This document shows, piece after piece, positions 1-11,760 of a DNA stretch of 64,000 nucleotides (position 1 is its first letter; each line of letters starts with the position of its first letter). The position numbers were made by a program, and so were the translations under genes. The notes below the pieces were generated by a model. That model made no database searches. It saw nothing but the letters and a program-made list of their open reading frames with translations, and had not been told where the DNA came from. This DNA is from Dimargaris cristalligena (taxonomy: Eukaryota > Kickxellomycota > Dimargaritomycetes > Dimargaritales > Dimargaritaceae). The stretch covers positions 1-64,000 of the forward strand of contig JANBQC010000047.1 of assembly GCA_027576995.1 (NCBI GenBank), read 5' to 3'.

Positions 1-26
1 CTGTGCCTTTAATTCACTAATTCATA

Positions 27-671
27 ATGAAGTTACCTCTGCTGTGTTTCATCGGAATGGTGGCTGCTCTTCAAAGTACCGTCCTTGCTTTGCCCGCCGA
101 CCCCGACTGCCTTTCCCTCCAACGCCGTGGAGGTCCCCAGAAGTGCGGACCCCCCGCTTCCAGCACTGCCACCTCTCCGGAAGCCACGACTACCACCACC
201 AATGACATTGTCACTGACTCTACCGTGAGTCCCAACCCGTACGAGAGCACCACCACCACTACCAACGATATTGCGACGGACTCTACTGTGAACCCCAACC
301 CCTACGAAAGCAGCAGCGCCGCCACTGATGACGTAGTCACCACTACTAACCTCGCGCCGGAAACATCCACCAGCGCAGAAGAACCACTCGTAACGACGAC
401 CTCTGTTGCCCCCGCAGCCACTGCCACTCCGACGGTGTGCGATCCCAGCGCACCTGATAGTAAACTCATCAAGATACACGTTACTGGCACCAATGAAGAA
501 GAAAAAGCCGACGGACGCGACCATATAATTGACGGTCTGAATGGAAGTGACATTTGCTTCGATCTAACCAACTACGACTCCTGGAATAATCTCATTGAAA
601 TTAGATCGTTTATCAATTATATCGATGCTATTTGGGCGATTGGATACGTCCAAAATATTGAGGTACTTTAA
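27..671 (+). CDS. Secreted Thr/Ser-rich protein with internal repeats
   Basis: A 214-residue open frame. Residues 1-22 form a signal peptide (Lys at position 3, hydrophobic core, Ala-Leu-Ala near the likely cleavage site). Residues 45-140 are almost all Thr, Ser, Ala and Pro with two clean copies of a 21-residue repeat, as in O-mannosylated fungal wall or secreted proteins. The last 75 residues are different: charged, then rich in Ile, Asn and Tyr. The AATAAA at 671-676 overlaps the TAA stop, so the transcript may end right behind the coding region. Base composition becomes AT-rich after about 520. The C-terminal spacing of Leu/Ile faintly recalls leucine-rich receptor-L domains, so the frame could be a truncated member or continue in an unseen exon. 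I recognise no family. The start follows an AT-rich leader at the window edge. Confidence 0.7.
   Translation: MKLPLLCFIGMVAALQSTVLALPADPDCLSLQRRGGPQKCGPPASSTATSPEATTTTTNDIVTDSTVSPNPYESTTTTTNDIATDSTVNPNPYESSSAATDDVVTTTNLAPETSTSAEEPLVTTTSVAPAATATPTVCDPSAPDSKLIKIHVTGTNEEEKADGRDHIIDGLNGSDICFDLTNYDSWNNLIEIRSFINYIDAIWAIGYVQNIEVL
180..305 (+). repeat. Two tandem 63-bp coding repeats
   Basis: Codons at 180-242 and 243-305 encode two copies of a 21-residue unit (Thr run, then N-D-I-x-T-D-S-T-V-x-P-N-P-Y). A third, degraded unit follows (Asp-Asp-Val-Val and a Thr run). Copies differ at the nucleotide level mostly at synonymous sites. Copy 1 holds a GTGAGT that copy 2 lacks; it could act as a cryptic splice donor. 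Confidence 0.85.
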
Positions 672-2116
672 ATAAACCCGGGTATTTTTACCCATTGCCA
701 AATTCGATTGCTCGAGTATCCCACATGAGTCTATAGGATTGGTACTATTAGAGTTGGGAGGTCCGTCAACCGGGCTTAAAATCAATGGGAAGAATAGAGG
801 GGGGGACATATACATACAATTAATGTCGCTCTAGGGTGGGGGTACTGAAAGAGATGGGTATTCAAAAGTATTTTTCTATTACGTTGGGGTATTTGCTGCT
901 AGGCTGAGGGGTACCAAGTCAACGTATTGATATGAGCCTCGTGTTACCTGAGGGCATGGCCTGGGAAGAATATTGGTAAGAATCCTGGGAAAATAGGTGG
1001 GTCCCTTAGGAGGATACTGACCCCAATTTTATGGCGCTCTGCGGGTAACCTGAGGGTCACCACTGCTCCCACCGCCACCATCGCTCAATGCTGTGTCATT
1101 ATATCTAAGATTACAATCTTATTAGCCAGCCCGCGACCCTTGGCAGTATTATTGTACCGGCCGAACCAAAGGGATGGCAGTTTTCGTCGGATATGCAATA
1201 ATTGATTGTAAATGGTATATATCAGAATCGGACAATACTATGTTTAAAAAACTAATACTTAAAATGACATTATCCAACTAACCTATATTTAATAGTCGTT
1301 TGTCAACATCGCCCTGAAATACCCATTTAGTATAGTACCGTCAAAGTGATGTTAAGATTTTATTATAAGGTAGTAATTTATTATCGTCTCGTGGGACTTT
1401 AATCCTGTTGCATCCGGTCTTCACCATCTAGTTTTACAATTATTAATATGAGCTATCAAAGTTCTCCTATGCCCTAAAATTAACAACGCCGTTAATTTTA
1501 CACTCATGTATTTTGAGGAACATAAGCGGTACCTTGAGCAGGTTGCTGTTCACAAAAGCACAAAAAACTATGGCTTCAATTTGTGTTGTCACTATAATAA
1601 TTTTTATTATGTGTCCGCACCGTTTTATGACTCGCAGCAGCTTTAATTCAGCCCAGCAGATATTAACTGTCTAATTAGACATACAGTTGAATGTAAAGGC
1701 GGCCTGAGCTCGAATAATTTGGACATGAAGTTCAACATTTACATTGGTGTTATTAATTTTATAGGGATAGCCTTAGTAAATCCTTGGTGTAGAAATTTGA
1801 AAATTCTATAGAAAAAATAATAAATAAAAAATTGAAATCGATCTATTCGATCTGCTTCACTTATTCATTTCTACAGAAAACTAAATTATAGGGAGAAATG
1901 AGAAGACATAGCTCAATGGGATTTAAATTAGCCTAAAACTTTATAGCTATTACAATGGTGATATAAGAGGCGAAAGTCCGGGTCGGGACAGGACTAAAAT
2001 GTCCACACAGTTTAGCCTAAACGGTGGGGGGATGTCCAGGGGCTTTGGATTGGGGCAAGAATCTGAACTCACCTATCCAAAAGACAGCACCATATCCTTA
2101 GTTGAGCGATCTATGG
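672..2116. other. AT-rich spacer without recognisable gene
   Basis: Stops occur densely in all frames and no domain-like translation was seen. Many AT-rich stretches (for example 1200-1500 and 1740-1900) are present. It probably contains the 3' ends of the two flanking secreted-protein genes, which converge here. Confidence 0.6.
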
Positions 2117-2902
2117 TTACTGAAGGTTATCGTTTGCGACCCTCATGTAGGGAAAGTCATCTTCTGAACCCCCCATGTAGGGAAGAGCATCACCCTCGGA
2201 GATGGAGGATACCTCATTATTCGGCAGAGCTGGGCCGAAACAGGTATCCATAATGCGAGTGTGCTCACTCTTTGTGCTATCGAGACTAATGTAGCGTACT
2301 GTTTCGCCCTTGGCGCCGGCGGAGTAGTTGTTAAAGAAGGAAATCTGGAGCATTGTCATGATCTTAATGGCGAAGGTACCTGTTTCGGTGGGCAACAGGG
2401 CGTACGTGGACAACTGGGATCCGTCGGACGGAACGGGCTCTTTAGTCAGAAGCTCGTCATTGTCACCTTCGTTAACTTGTTCAAATACATCCTTTATTTT
2501 CCTTAGAACTACGGAATCGAATTCCCCGGGGGCGGCATCGGTGGCTGTAGGGTCGGTAGTAGCCTGGTTTCCGAATCCGAACTTACTGGTGAAACTACTA
2601 AGCTTTTGAGTAGTCGTACGCCACTTGGCTTTAAGACCCTTATTCTCCGTGTTGTATAACAAAAAACATTCCGTAGGTATATTAGATTCGGGGAATTCTA
2701 CGGCTGGTTTGCTGGAAAATGAGTTTTTAATACTGGTAAACGGGCGGGTGACAGTACTCATCATTCTGTTCATAAATCCGGGACTGGCTTCCGTGTTGGC
2801 GGAACTATCGACCTGCTGGACCTGGGTAACGTCGGTAGACTGCGGGAAGGCATGTGCACCAACCAGAGCCATAACAATCAAAGCAGTATACTGACCCTTC
2901 AT
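2117..2902 (-). CDS. Secreted protein of unknown function, 261 aa
   Basis: Single-exon frame with a clear signal peptide: Met-Lys, a hydrophobic stretch to about residue 17 and an Ala-His-Ala site before Phe-Pro. The mature protein is hydrophilic and Ser/Thr-rich, with a hydrophobic segment (about residues 180-195) and an acidic C-terminus. Two near-identical Leu/Phe-Pro-Tyr-Met blocks about 13 residues apart lie near the end. Only one Cys pair is obvious (in the segments near residues 79 and 223). No known domain is visible. The ATG at 2902 is the first in frame and lies about 250 bp from a TATA-like element at 3156-3164. The arrangement (signal peptide, short Ser/Thr region, Phe-Met-rich helix) is superficially like the start of the protein at 33023, but I cannot claim homology. 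Confidence 0.75.
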   Translation of the reverse strand: MKGQYTALIVMALVGAHAFPQSTDVTQVQQVDSSANTEASPGFMNRMMSTVTRPFTSIKNSFSSKPAVEFPESNIPTECFLLYNTENKGLKAKWRTTTQKLSSFTSKFGFGNQATTDPTATDAAPGEFDSVVLRKIKDVFEQVNEGDNDELLTKEPVPSDGSQLSTYALLPTETGTFAIKIMTMLQISFFNNYSAGAKGETVRYISLDSTKSEHTRIMDTCFGPALPNNEVSSISEGDALPYMGGSEDDFPYMRVANDNLQ

Positions 2903-5900
2903 GGTAAACGAATGAATCGAGAGGAGGGGGGATGGTAGAAGGTAGAGAAAATAAACGTTAGACGGGTATCGCTAAAGTGTAGCTCAAAAAACAATAGCTG
3001 GGGGAGGTCGTAAGAAAAGGAAGGTCAGTACAAGCTAGGTCAAGGAAGGTAGGAGGAGAAAGCCACACGGAGATCGCAGTGTGAGAGATCAAAAGACAGA
3101 GAAGTAGTGGTGAGAGACTGGTGATTTGAATAGCCAAGAGGTAGAGCGGGAGCCTCTATTTATAATCGAATCGGTGAGAAGTCCTGCGCAGTGGCAATAC
3201 GCAGAAAATAGCAGTCACAATCGCTGGGCAATTAAATTGGGAAAACGTCTGCATACATGGGTGGGATGTTAGCATATTGGTAGGGAAATACATAGAGGCG
3301 AGCGGATATAGTTTAAGAGTTGGGCGACCAAAGAAGGCGCAGCCTCATTATAGGCGAAATGGATGAGGGACACCGTTATCCAGCCCAATCCAGCCAATGG
3401 CTTGAAGAGGCTGGTCATTGTGGATCTCAAAGAGCAATAGGTCAACAAATCGGAGTCACACCATGTGTGAGAGGTTAAAGAAAGGGAGCCATATTTCAAT
3501 AGACGTTGGTTTAGATTCCAATGTACCCCAAGGCGCCCCTGGAGGCAAGGGCCGCGCATCGAAGTCGGGGACCCATCGCGGCACAGGGCTCGATAGTAGC
3601 TCGAATCGAATGGCTTAACCAATCCTAGCCAGCCTACAATATCTACCTCCCCCCCCCCCCAATCGAGCCGTCAAATGGAGAAAAATTTCGGTTCTTTGAA
3701 TGTTACGGTCCCCCAAACACAACCCCTGTACTTCGCTAATGGGAATCCCTCCCCCCTCCCCTCTCCTCATATGAACCAATTGCTAACATGTGCTTTAGAG
3801 CTTACATAGGTGGATAAACGGTTTAGCGGGACGTGCAGGCGATAGGGAAAGGGAAGCAGCGAATATTCTTCGCAGAAGACAGAATGGGTGGCCCCACCGC
3901 TACTGTTTTTAACATCCGATAAACCTAGGCGTTGCCATTTAATAGGCCATGGGGCACCTTTGACCAACACTGCCTTGTCTATTTTCTTCGCGTATCTCCA
4001 TCGTCGGATATTACTGCCCACTGCCCCCCTCCGCTAGCCTTGAAGTCCTTTCCATGCCTTTTCCCCCTATTATTGTATTCTATATATTCCATCGCAGGCT
4101 TTGGTGTAAGGAGGCTGACCACCATTGGGAAGATAAATGGCTATTTTTTTAGTATAAAGCATTGCAGTTGAAGACTATGCAACCTCTAGACCTGGTGCAA
4201 GCTTAGGCAAGGAAATATGTAGAACAGTGGGAAGTACCCACTACTTATGCAGAGTGGACAGTAGAAATACCAAAATCTTTTTGTATGTTTAGCCAAAGCG
4301 CCAGAGCTACAGTCCTAATATTGATAGTTAAGTCGCCTCGCCGCGCCCTGAAAAACGCTATCCTATTTTCCAAAGAACATTTGAGCAGAAGGGGCCTAAA
4401 GAAGCCTGTCCCTTGTATAAAAAGATAGGCAATGGGCATGCCAAACTTGAAGGCCAACGGAATTTACCATCACTATCTATTCTGCACTAAGAGAGTCAAA
4501 ACATAGCCCTGTATTTTGACCAGCCTAATTTAAATATACATGCAATGTAAGTCCATCGCTGTGATTACATTAGTTGGCAAAACTCTTGCTCTTCCAGAGA
4601 TTGGTGGCGGTGCACAGAGAAGGTAAGACAGGGGATTCACTCCGGGCTGTAAATATACCTTAAGCCTACCTTTCCGAGTGTTTACCCTCACTTAGGGGAG
4701 TGAAATCCACTGCAATAAATACCCCAGCATGTTTTATAAGCCGAGTAGCCGACTGATGCTATAAACGGGATGGGCTTTGCATGGACGCGGTGGAATAGTT
4801 GTGGCGAACCCCAACTAGAGCATGCCTATATTTCAGGCGGACCCTGTCTAGCAGTCGAAAATGCCCCGCTCCCTACATTACTGGGGAATCTTCAACAGTA
4901 TGGAAACCTACGCTGCACATAAGCGACTGTAGGTCACCAAACCTGCCCCGCACAGTGTCAATAATGTTGGATAGCATACATTTAAATAGCCATAGAGGGT
5001 GCACCAAAACATTATGAGCTGTTTATGGGGTGGGAGGTGGGAGGGGTATTGGCACTCGTTTACTCTAAAGGTAAGCAGATTGGTACTGCGAAGTTACAAT
5101 ATTTACAGTTCATTTAAGGACCTGGTAGTATGCAGGAATTATCAACCGGTATGACCGACTGACTAGAGCCAACACTGGTAGATTGAGACAGCGACAATAG
5201 TTAGCCGCTTAAGCTGAACACCCAAATCGATTGGAAAGGAGGTGCCCACTCGGCCGGGGATACCTGCCCATGGGGATTCACTTGTGGTAAGGGGTGGGGG
5301 AGGAGGGGGGGTTTCAAGGTTGGAAGGGTGCGTCTGGGCCTGGGGTTCCTAAAGGGAGTGGACATATAGAAATAGTGGTGTATATAGAAAAAGTGGATAT
5401 AAGATGCCAGCCCCAAGGGGAGCGAGATGGAATTATTTATGAGGGTTTTTAATAATCTACAGGGGGTATCTAAGACAGCGGTTATTTTTATATATCCTTT
5501 GAAAGATGGAATTACTTCGAGACGCCATCAAGTAAATTAAACATGGCCCTCCCGGTGGTCCAGCCTATTAGTAACCGGAGACCATGAGGCGACTAGTAGC
5601 TCCACAGGCCTGGATTTATTAGCCAGGTCAATTGCGTGCAGCAGCGCCTATGGTATATTCAACCATGGTAGCAGACTACCTATATATTATGGAAGTGCTG
5701 GTATAGTTGGGCCTCGAACAATTCAGGGTTGGTACTAATGGCAATACCGGGGATATGGAACTAATATCCGTTGGGCATCAGTTGTACTTACTACGGAAAT
5801 GGCCTAGATGTTATGTCTTTAATGAACAGGCCAACCAGAGGAACATGGTCCTTCGATGAATATTCGTGAGGAATAAGAGTAACTCAAAGTCAACTTGATG

Positions 5901-6618
5901 GCTTTCTGGTCTATATCAGACAAGATTTAGCTCAAGAATTCGTCACTAGTAAATAGACTGGCCAATTCCACCTGTTCTTCCGCCCCCTCCGGCAATTCGG
6001 CGGACCGCCAGGGGTCCATTTGCTTGGTTTGGATATGTGTGAAGGAACTTTCTTGTCTGCACTAAACACTAGGCCAACCAGGCAGTTAAGACATTCTCTA
6101 GCGGGTTGTCCTTGGAACACACATTAACCGACCACCTCCCACCTGGGTCGGGAAGATCTTCCATACAGGATTCATCATGACCAGTGGTGGTTTATCGCCT
6201 TATTTTATTACTAGGCCCAAAATCAACATGGTGGTACAACTCAGATATGGGCATTACCATCTATAAGTTTGATATCTGGTATACACCTGCATCCAGCCCC
6301 CATTGTGGGCAAACTGTCTATTCAAATGCAGATGACCCCATTTCGAAAGAGTAGATCGTTATTGTTATAATGATAACCACTAACAGTATACTTCAAAATA
6401 AATTGACTACCTAGGAATGGCTATTTTATATAAAAAAGCACCGCAGTGGTAGTAACGGTTGCCCTACGCCAATTTTTATTCGAATATAATGCCGGGAATG
6501 GATATTAAAACTGCACACGTAATGGCTTGATGGTGTATGGGAAAGATGGCTGAGAGGAGGGGAAGGGAGACTGAATAAAATATAATTAAACTTGGGAACA
6601 GATGAAGCATTCAACACT
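2903..6618. other. Long intergenic region, no supported gene
   Basis: About 3.7 kb without a convincing coding frame; the frames of 60-120 codons lack signal peptides, domains or coding-like composition. It contains a 12-base C run at 3649-3660, a purine-rich leader at 2920-3140, and the 3' flank of the NUG1-type gene near 6550-6618. Confidence 0.55.
3156..3164 (-). promoter_or_regulatory. TATA-like element upstream of the 2117-2902 gene
   Basis: On the minus strand this reads TATAAATAG, matching the TATA consensus. It is about 254 bp upstream of the ATG at 2902, which leaves room for a 5' leader of about 220 nt that is purine-rich on the plus strand (2920-3140). Confidence 0.45.
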
Positions 6619-9086
6619 TTACAAATCTTCTTCGGAGTCGGAATCATCGTTCATCGCCGCCGCCACCGCTGAAGTTTTAGATGAGCCGGTTTGGGGTTTG
6701 GTAAAATAGGTGTTAAAGTTGTAATCATCATCGGCACCGCCTTCTTCTTCAACCATGATATTATCGCCATTCTCCAGGGTCTCGACTTGGGCAGCTTCGT
6801 TACGACGCCGGTCCTTCTTCAACTTCTTTTGCAGCTTGCGCTGAGCGGCCCGGGTCTGGGGGTTAATGAGCTCTTCCTCGGGGGTCATCAGCACCTGCTT
6901 CCGTGTAGTGGTTTTGGTAGTAGTGGTGGTGGAAGAAGAGGATTTCTTGGTATTGCGGGGTTCGGCGCTGACGTGGAGAGCCGGTTGGGTAGCATCGACC
7001 TCACTCTCGGCATCGCTCTCGTCGTCCTCCATGGGCACGGCATCGGGAGCCTCATCATCGTCATCACCATCGTCAGAGTCGTCCATATCATCGCCATCCA
7101 TATCCGAATCGAACTCATCCGAGTCCACGTCGATACCGTTGGCCTCGTCAATGGCAGCGATTTCCTCTTCGGTCATGAGCTGGTCGTTACCGGACGAAGG
7201 ATCAAACATGACATTGACGATTTGTTTTCCGAAGGAATTGGTGGGCTTGAGCCCATCCAGAGCGGTCTGGTCGGATTCGCCCTGGACCATATTCAAATCG
7301 AATTCCTTACCCCAGGCTTGCACGATTTCGGCCGCCTGCATGGGGGCAGTGGTGGTCTGGGTGGGTGGGGAGGTATAGAACTGGATGACGCCGGTATTCC
7401 AATCATTGAGCACGATCCGCGCGGCGGCGTCCATGTTGGGAAGTCCACCGTGGCGGAGACGGCCCCGTTGCCGGGCGAGATGGATCAAGAAACCGCGGGT
7501 GTCTTCGAAAGAGGGGACGTTGTACAGCACCATCAGATGGCGGATGTTACAGCGGGCCACAATGGCTTCAACGGGGGCAATGGGGTCTTCGAGAAGGTCA
7601 ACCTTGATGCAGTTACGCAGCATCACGTCGGCCATCACCTTGCCGTTGGAGCTGTCGGCGTTGGGTGGCTTGGCGAACACGATACCCGGGGAATCGAGCA
7701 GTTTGACGTTCTTGTCCAGGTGGATTTCTTGGGCCACCTTCGTCATACCGGGGGTGGAACCAACCTGGCACACGCGGGCGCGCCGCAGGGAGTTGATCAG
7801 CGAGGACTTGCCGACATTGGGGTAGCCAATGACACCCACGGTGATGGAGGTTTTGATGTTAAGGTTCCGGGAATAGTTCTTGAGCAGTTGAATCAGGGTA
7901 TCCGCGCCGAGACATTCGCTCTTTTGGACCTGCTGGTCGCTGTTGGCGGTATTCGCGTTGGCCTGGCCCAGCCGGGTCCGCTGGTTCTGGGTAGAGGCCT
8001 TGAAGGCAATCGTGGGGAACTCGTTGCGGAGGTATTTAAGCCAAGCTTCCACGTTCTCGCGGGGCACCAGATCGATCTTGTTGAGCACGAGGATGATACG
8101 CTTGTTGGTAGCCTGGCTCATAATCAGACGCTCAATCGACTTGGTACGGCAACCCAGGGGGTCACGGGCATCCAGGACTTCGAGAATCACGTCGGCGTGA
8201 TCGACGACCTTACGGAACTCGCGGTAGTAGGCGCGCATCGAGTTATCGCGGCGACCGGAAAGGGCACCGTCGACCAGCACGCGGGTGCCGTCATTAGCTA
8301 AGCTGCCGCCGTGGATATCATTGTAGACTTGACCCCGGGACTGGGCGTCGCTGGCCAGATCCTTGAGGGACTTGGTGTTGCCCAGGCCGCGGTTCTTGTC
8401 GTGCATCTTGGACCGGTCGGACTTTTGGCGCAGCTTTTCCTCGGCGGCCCGTTGCTTGCTCTCCTCAATTTGGCCCATCAACTTATCCTTGAAGGGCCAC
8501 AGGTTGGGGATACCGGGGTCCTTCTTGGCCTCTGAAGTTTATGGCAATGGTATCAGATGGAAGGTGGAGAAGGGTGGGTGTTAGGGTTATGAGCATGGGC
8601 ATGGGTTGTTGAGTGCAATGGTATGCGATGGGGGGTGGTACTAATGGATACTAACTCGAAATTTTTCGAAATTTATGATGTACGGCCCTAGGCCGGAAAA
8701 TCGAAGGATGACAATGACTTACTGTTGGTAGTTGGATTCAGACGGGCAGCCTTCCGTTCCTTGCGCCGCTTCTCACTGGAGCGCTTGACAATTTTGGCCT
8801 TTTGGCGGCCACTCATCCGCTTGGACTTATGCTCTGATACCGGGTTGACGATGATAATGGGGAAGATGATTTGGGAAGGGTTAGTTACCAGGCGAGGTAA
8901 TATTGGCACTACCGCTACAGGACTGCTGCAGCCCGTTCTCTGCAGAGGAGACGACACCGGCCTCGACTACTTTAACCACCTCCAAAAATATATATACAGA
9001 AATACAGAGGGGCTTCCGGTGTCTCTGGCGGAATAGAGAAGTTGCGAGGACTGTACGGAGGAAACGGACTTACTCTTGGGGACCAT
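6619..9086 (-). CDS. NUG1: Circularly permuted nucleolar GTPase, Nug1/GNL3 family
   Basis: Predicted CDS is complement(6619..8531, 8723..8833, 9074..9086), 678 residues. The reading phases agree (13 nt + 111 nt + 1913 nt) and both introns (240 and 191 bp) are GT-AG. The N-terminus is a very basic GN3L/Grn1-type segment (Met-Val-Pro-Lys-Lys-His-Lys). GTPase motifs come in permuted order: DARDP (about 162-166), NKID (G4, 192-195), GYPNVGKS (G1, 277-284), TPGMT (301-305) and DSPG (G3, 321-324). The family acts in nucleolar assembly and export of the 60S ribosomal subunit. The C-terminus is longer than in yeast Nug1 (about 520 aa) because of an Asp/Glu-rich tract near residues 500-540 and a basic segment. 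The first exon codes for only four residues plus one base. Confidence 0.93.
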
Positions 9087-9520
9087 GGTGGTGGTGGTAC
9101 TTCAGGGGGAAGTGACTATAGAGTAGTGGACTCGTGCGTGAATGGGCAGGGTGTAAGTGGGCCAAGGACCGGAAATTAGTCACGGACGAAGGAAAAGGTC
9201 GAGTGGAACGGGGTGGCTCGACGAGTTTAGTTGATTTCGCAGAAGGAATGGGTGAATCACCAGCGAACAGTTCAAGGGACAGATAGTATGCGCAGCTCGA
9301 GTAATAGTCCTGCGAGGCTGTTGGACAGTTTTTTTTTCTTCGTCTGCAATTATTAATGGTCCTATTTTCGCAGGGGGTGTCGATACGTTGGCCCATGCGG
9401 GGTTACAGCTGCAATTAATCAAGTCGCCAGTCTTTGGAAAATGTTACGGCTGGAGATAATACAAGGTCGTCTTTATTCTTCAAAAGTGTAAAAAAAGATC
9501 CATCGCCCTAGCCTGATTAG

Positions 9521-9532
9521 AATCACGTGATT
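9521..9532. promoter_or_regulatory. Palindromic E-box-like site upstream of NUG1
   Basis: A perfect 12-bp palindrome AATCACGTGATT about 435 bp upstream of the NUG1 start. TCACGTGA is the classic bHLH (Cbf1-like) core. It could equally belong to the 3' flank of PRP19, since both genes run on the minus strand. Function is inference. Confidence 0.35.
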
Positions 9533-9901
9533 ACTACAGCTAATACCCTCAAGAGCCATCAATGGCTAATTTACTCACACTCCATCCTCTCTCATCAAAA
9601 GGAATAGGTCGCTGATATCAGTCTGATACTGGCCAAGCTTAAACTACAATTGGCCCAGTGGGTCTTTATATAATAAATCGGGCAATATAGAAAATTCAGC
9701 CAGTTTCATTTAGAATAGCTATAAATCAGAAGAGCTTCGCCGTGAAATAACGTCGTGGGTCATATATGGGGGGACATTGGCCAACTCCTTCCACGTCTGG
9801 TTCAACGAACATGCCATAACAGTAGTCGTCCTCATGCAATGAAATCATTTTTTTAAAGAACCAAAAAAACTATAAAATAAAAGAAAAACCCCCAGTACTA
9901 A

Positions 9902-11760
9902 CTATGAAGGCATGGCGTAGAAGCGGAGGGTTCGGTCGAGGGACGAAGCCACCAGGGTACGAGCCAAAGGATCCACAAACTGAATTCCCGTCACTGGACC
10001 GGCGTTATCGTCGAACACCGCGAGTTCGGTCCAACCCTTGACCTGGAAGATACGAATGTCCACCCCGGCCACCACCAGGTAACTTCCGGAATGGTCGAAA
10101 GTCAGCGCTTGCGGGGCGGTGCCCGATTCGTTGTCAAGGGTCAGTACGTGGGCCTGGGATTGACTACGCAGGTCCCAGATATAGACGGCGTAGTCCTCGC
10201 CCGCACTGGCCAAATAGTAGCCGTTTTCGGAGAACGCCAGCGCAGTCACCGCTCCCTGGTGGCCCGCCAGGGTCGCTAGCAGGGTCTGGTCCTTGATATT
10301 CCAGATGGGGATGGTTCCCGCCTGCGTACCCGCGGCTAGAATGACACCGTCGGGGTGGAACTGGGCACAGTTAAAGGCCACGCCTTCGCCCGCCTGCATG
10401 GCCGCTAGGGGGGCGCCCGAGGAGGCCCGGTGGAGGACCCAGGAGCCCTGTCGGCTGGCACTCACAAAGAGTTCCCGGCTGGGATGGACCGTGAGGGCCA
10501 CTACTTCACTGTGGTGCGCTTGGATGGTATGGATGCAGGCGTATTCGGGGGACTCGGCATCGGTCGCGTGCCATACCCGGACCGTCTTATCGGTTCCCGC
10601 GCTGAGAATCACGTCCTGACTTGCCGCTTCGGTTTGACCTAACCAGGTCACGTCATTAATCCGGCCATTATGACCTTTGAGCACCGCAAGAATCTGGCCC
10701 TGGTCGATGTGGTACACCTGGGCTACAGCGTCCTCCCCGCCGGTGAGAACGAGCTCTCCCGACCGGTCCACAGCCAAACAAGTCACCCCGGGCTTAGTGG
10801 AAGAGTGCATCGACGGCACCGTGGCCACATTCAAAAATTGGGCAATATCAGCCGCCGACGTCAACTCAGCGGGCACTTTCCGCTTCTTCCGGCCCTTGCA
10901 GAGCGTACCGGCGGTATCTTTAATTATCTTACGGATCTCGTCCGTAAACCCTTCGGTGGCATCCGTTGACTGGGCCTGGGCCGGGGCAGCGTCAGCCGGC
11001 GGGGCTTCAGACTCGACCTGCATCGCATCCCCACCGTGGGGCACGGGACCACCTGGCATTTGACTCTGAATATTCGTCAATGCATCACGCGCCGCATCGC
11101 GCTCTTTGATTAGGCGGGCAATGACGCGACAGGACGCGTCGTTTTGGTAGAGGGCCTGGGCCAGTTCCTGGCGGACCTGTTGGTACTGCTGTTTCAGCTT
11201 GAACGTTTCCAACATCACGGCGTCCCATTCGTCTTGGAATGTCGATAGGAGGGCCGGAATCGAGGTCATGGAGGGTATCTTGGGCCGTCCGGTAGGGTTG
11301 CCCTGTTGAATCTCGACCAGATCGCCCTCGGCCAGCTCGGCGCCGGTGACGGGACAGGTGCCATTCTCCGCGATGTATTTGAGAATGAGGCGTTTCTCGA
11401 AGATGTGGCCGGTTTTGGTGGACACCACGGGGACCTCAGGGACTTCACCTGAGACTGTAGGAGGCCGCGATGGTTAGTTTAATTGTGCATATATAGAAAT
11501 ATATATATTTTTGAATTAGTGCCGTAGCAGGAGGAAGAGACTTGCGCTAAAGAGATTGGCGGGTGGGTCGAAATGGTTAACATGTCCACGGTTGGCTAAT
11601 GGATCCTCCAGCGATCTAGTAGAAATGGAATCGATGATGGAAGCAGCGGAATTGGCCCATTGGTTTGCTTGATGGTGTAGTAGTGGCCAGGGCCCTGGGC
11701 ACCCTAGAGGTACAGCCAATTTAATCAGTGGTTAACTCATTACTTACTAGCGCACAGCAT
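9902..11760 (-). CDS. PRP19: Prp19 U-box/WD40 splicing E3 ligase
   Basis: Predicted CDS is complement(9902..11454, 11748..11760), 521 residues, one 293-bp GT-AG intron after a 13-nt first exon (Met-Leu-Cys-Ala plus one base). The join gives the family's typical start, close to yeast Met-Leu-Cys-Ala-Ile-Ser. Residues 1-70 form the U-box (IFEKRLI, YIAENGTCPVTG). A coiled-coil region about 80-130 (FKLKQQYQQVRQEL) would be the tetramerisation segment. A seven-bladed WD40 propeller fills about 220-521 with clear repeats ending in VRVWHA, IPIWNI and VYIWDL. Length is close to yeast (503) and human (504) Prp19. It is the core of the NTC/Prp19 complex that activates the spliceosome and ubiquitinates Prp3. 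A TATA-like TATAAAG lies near 12024-12030 on the minus strand. Confidence 0.96.

Noticed and set aside
6691..8301. 536-codon plus-strand frame antisense to NUG1
   Set aside because: Shadow of the GC-rich minus-strand gene; translation is Gly/Val/His-rich without domain structure.
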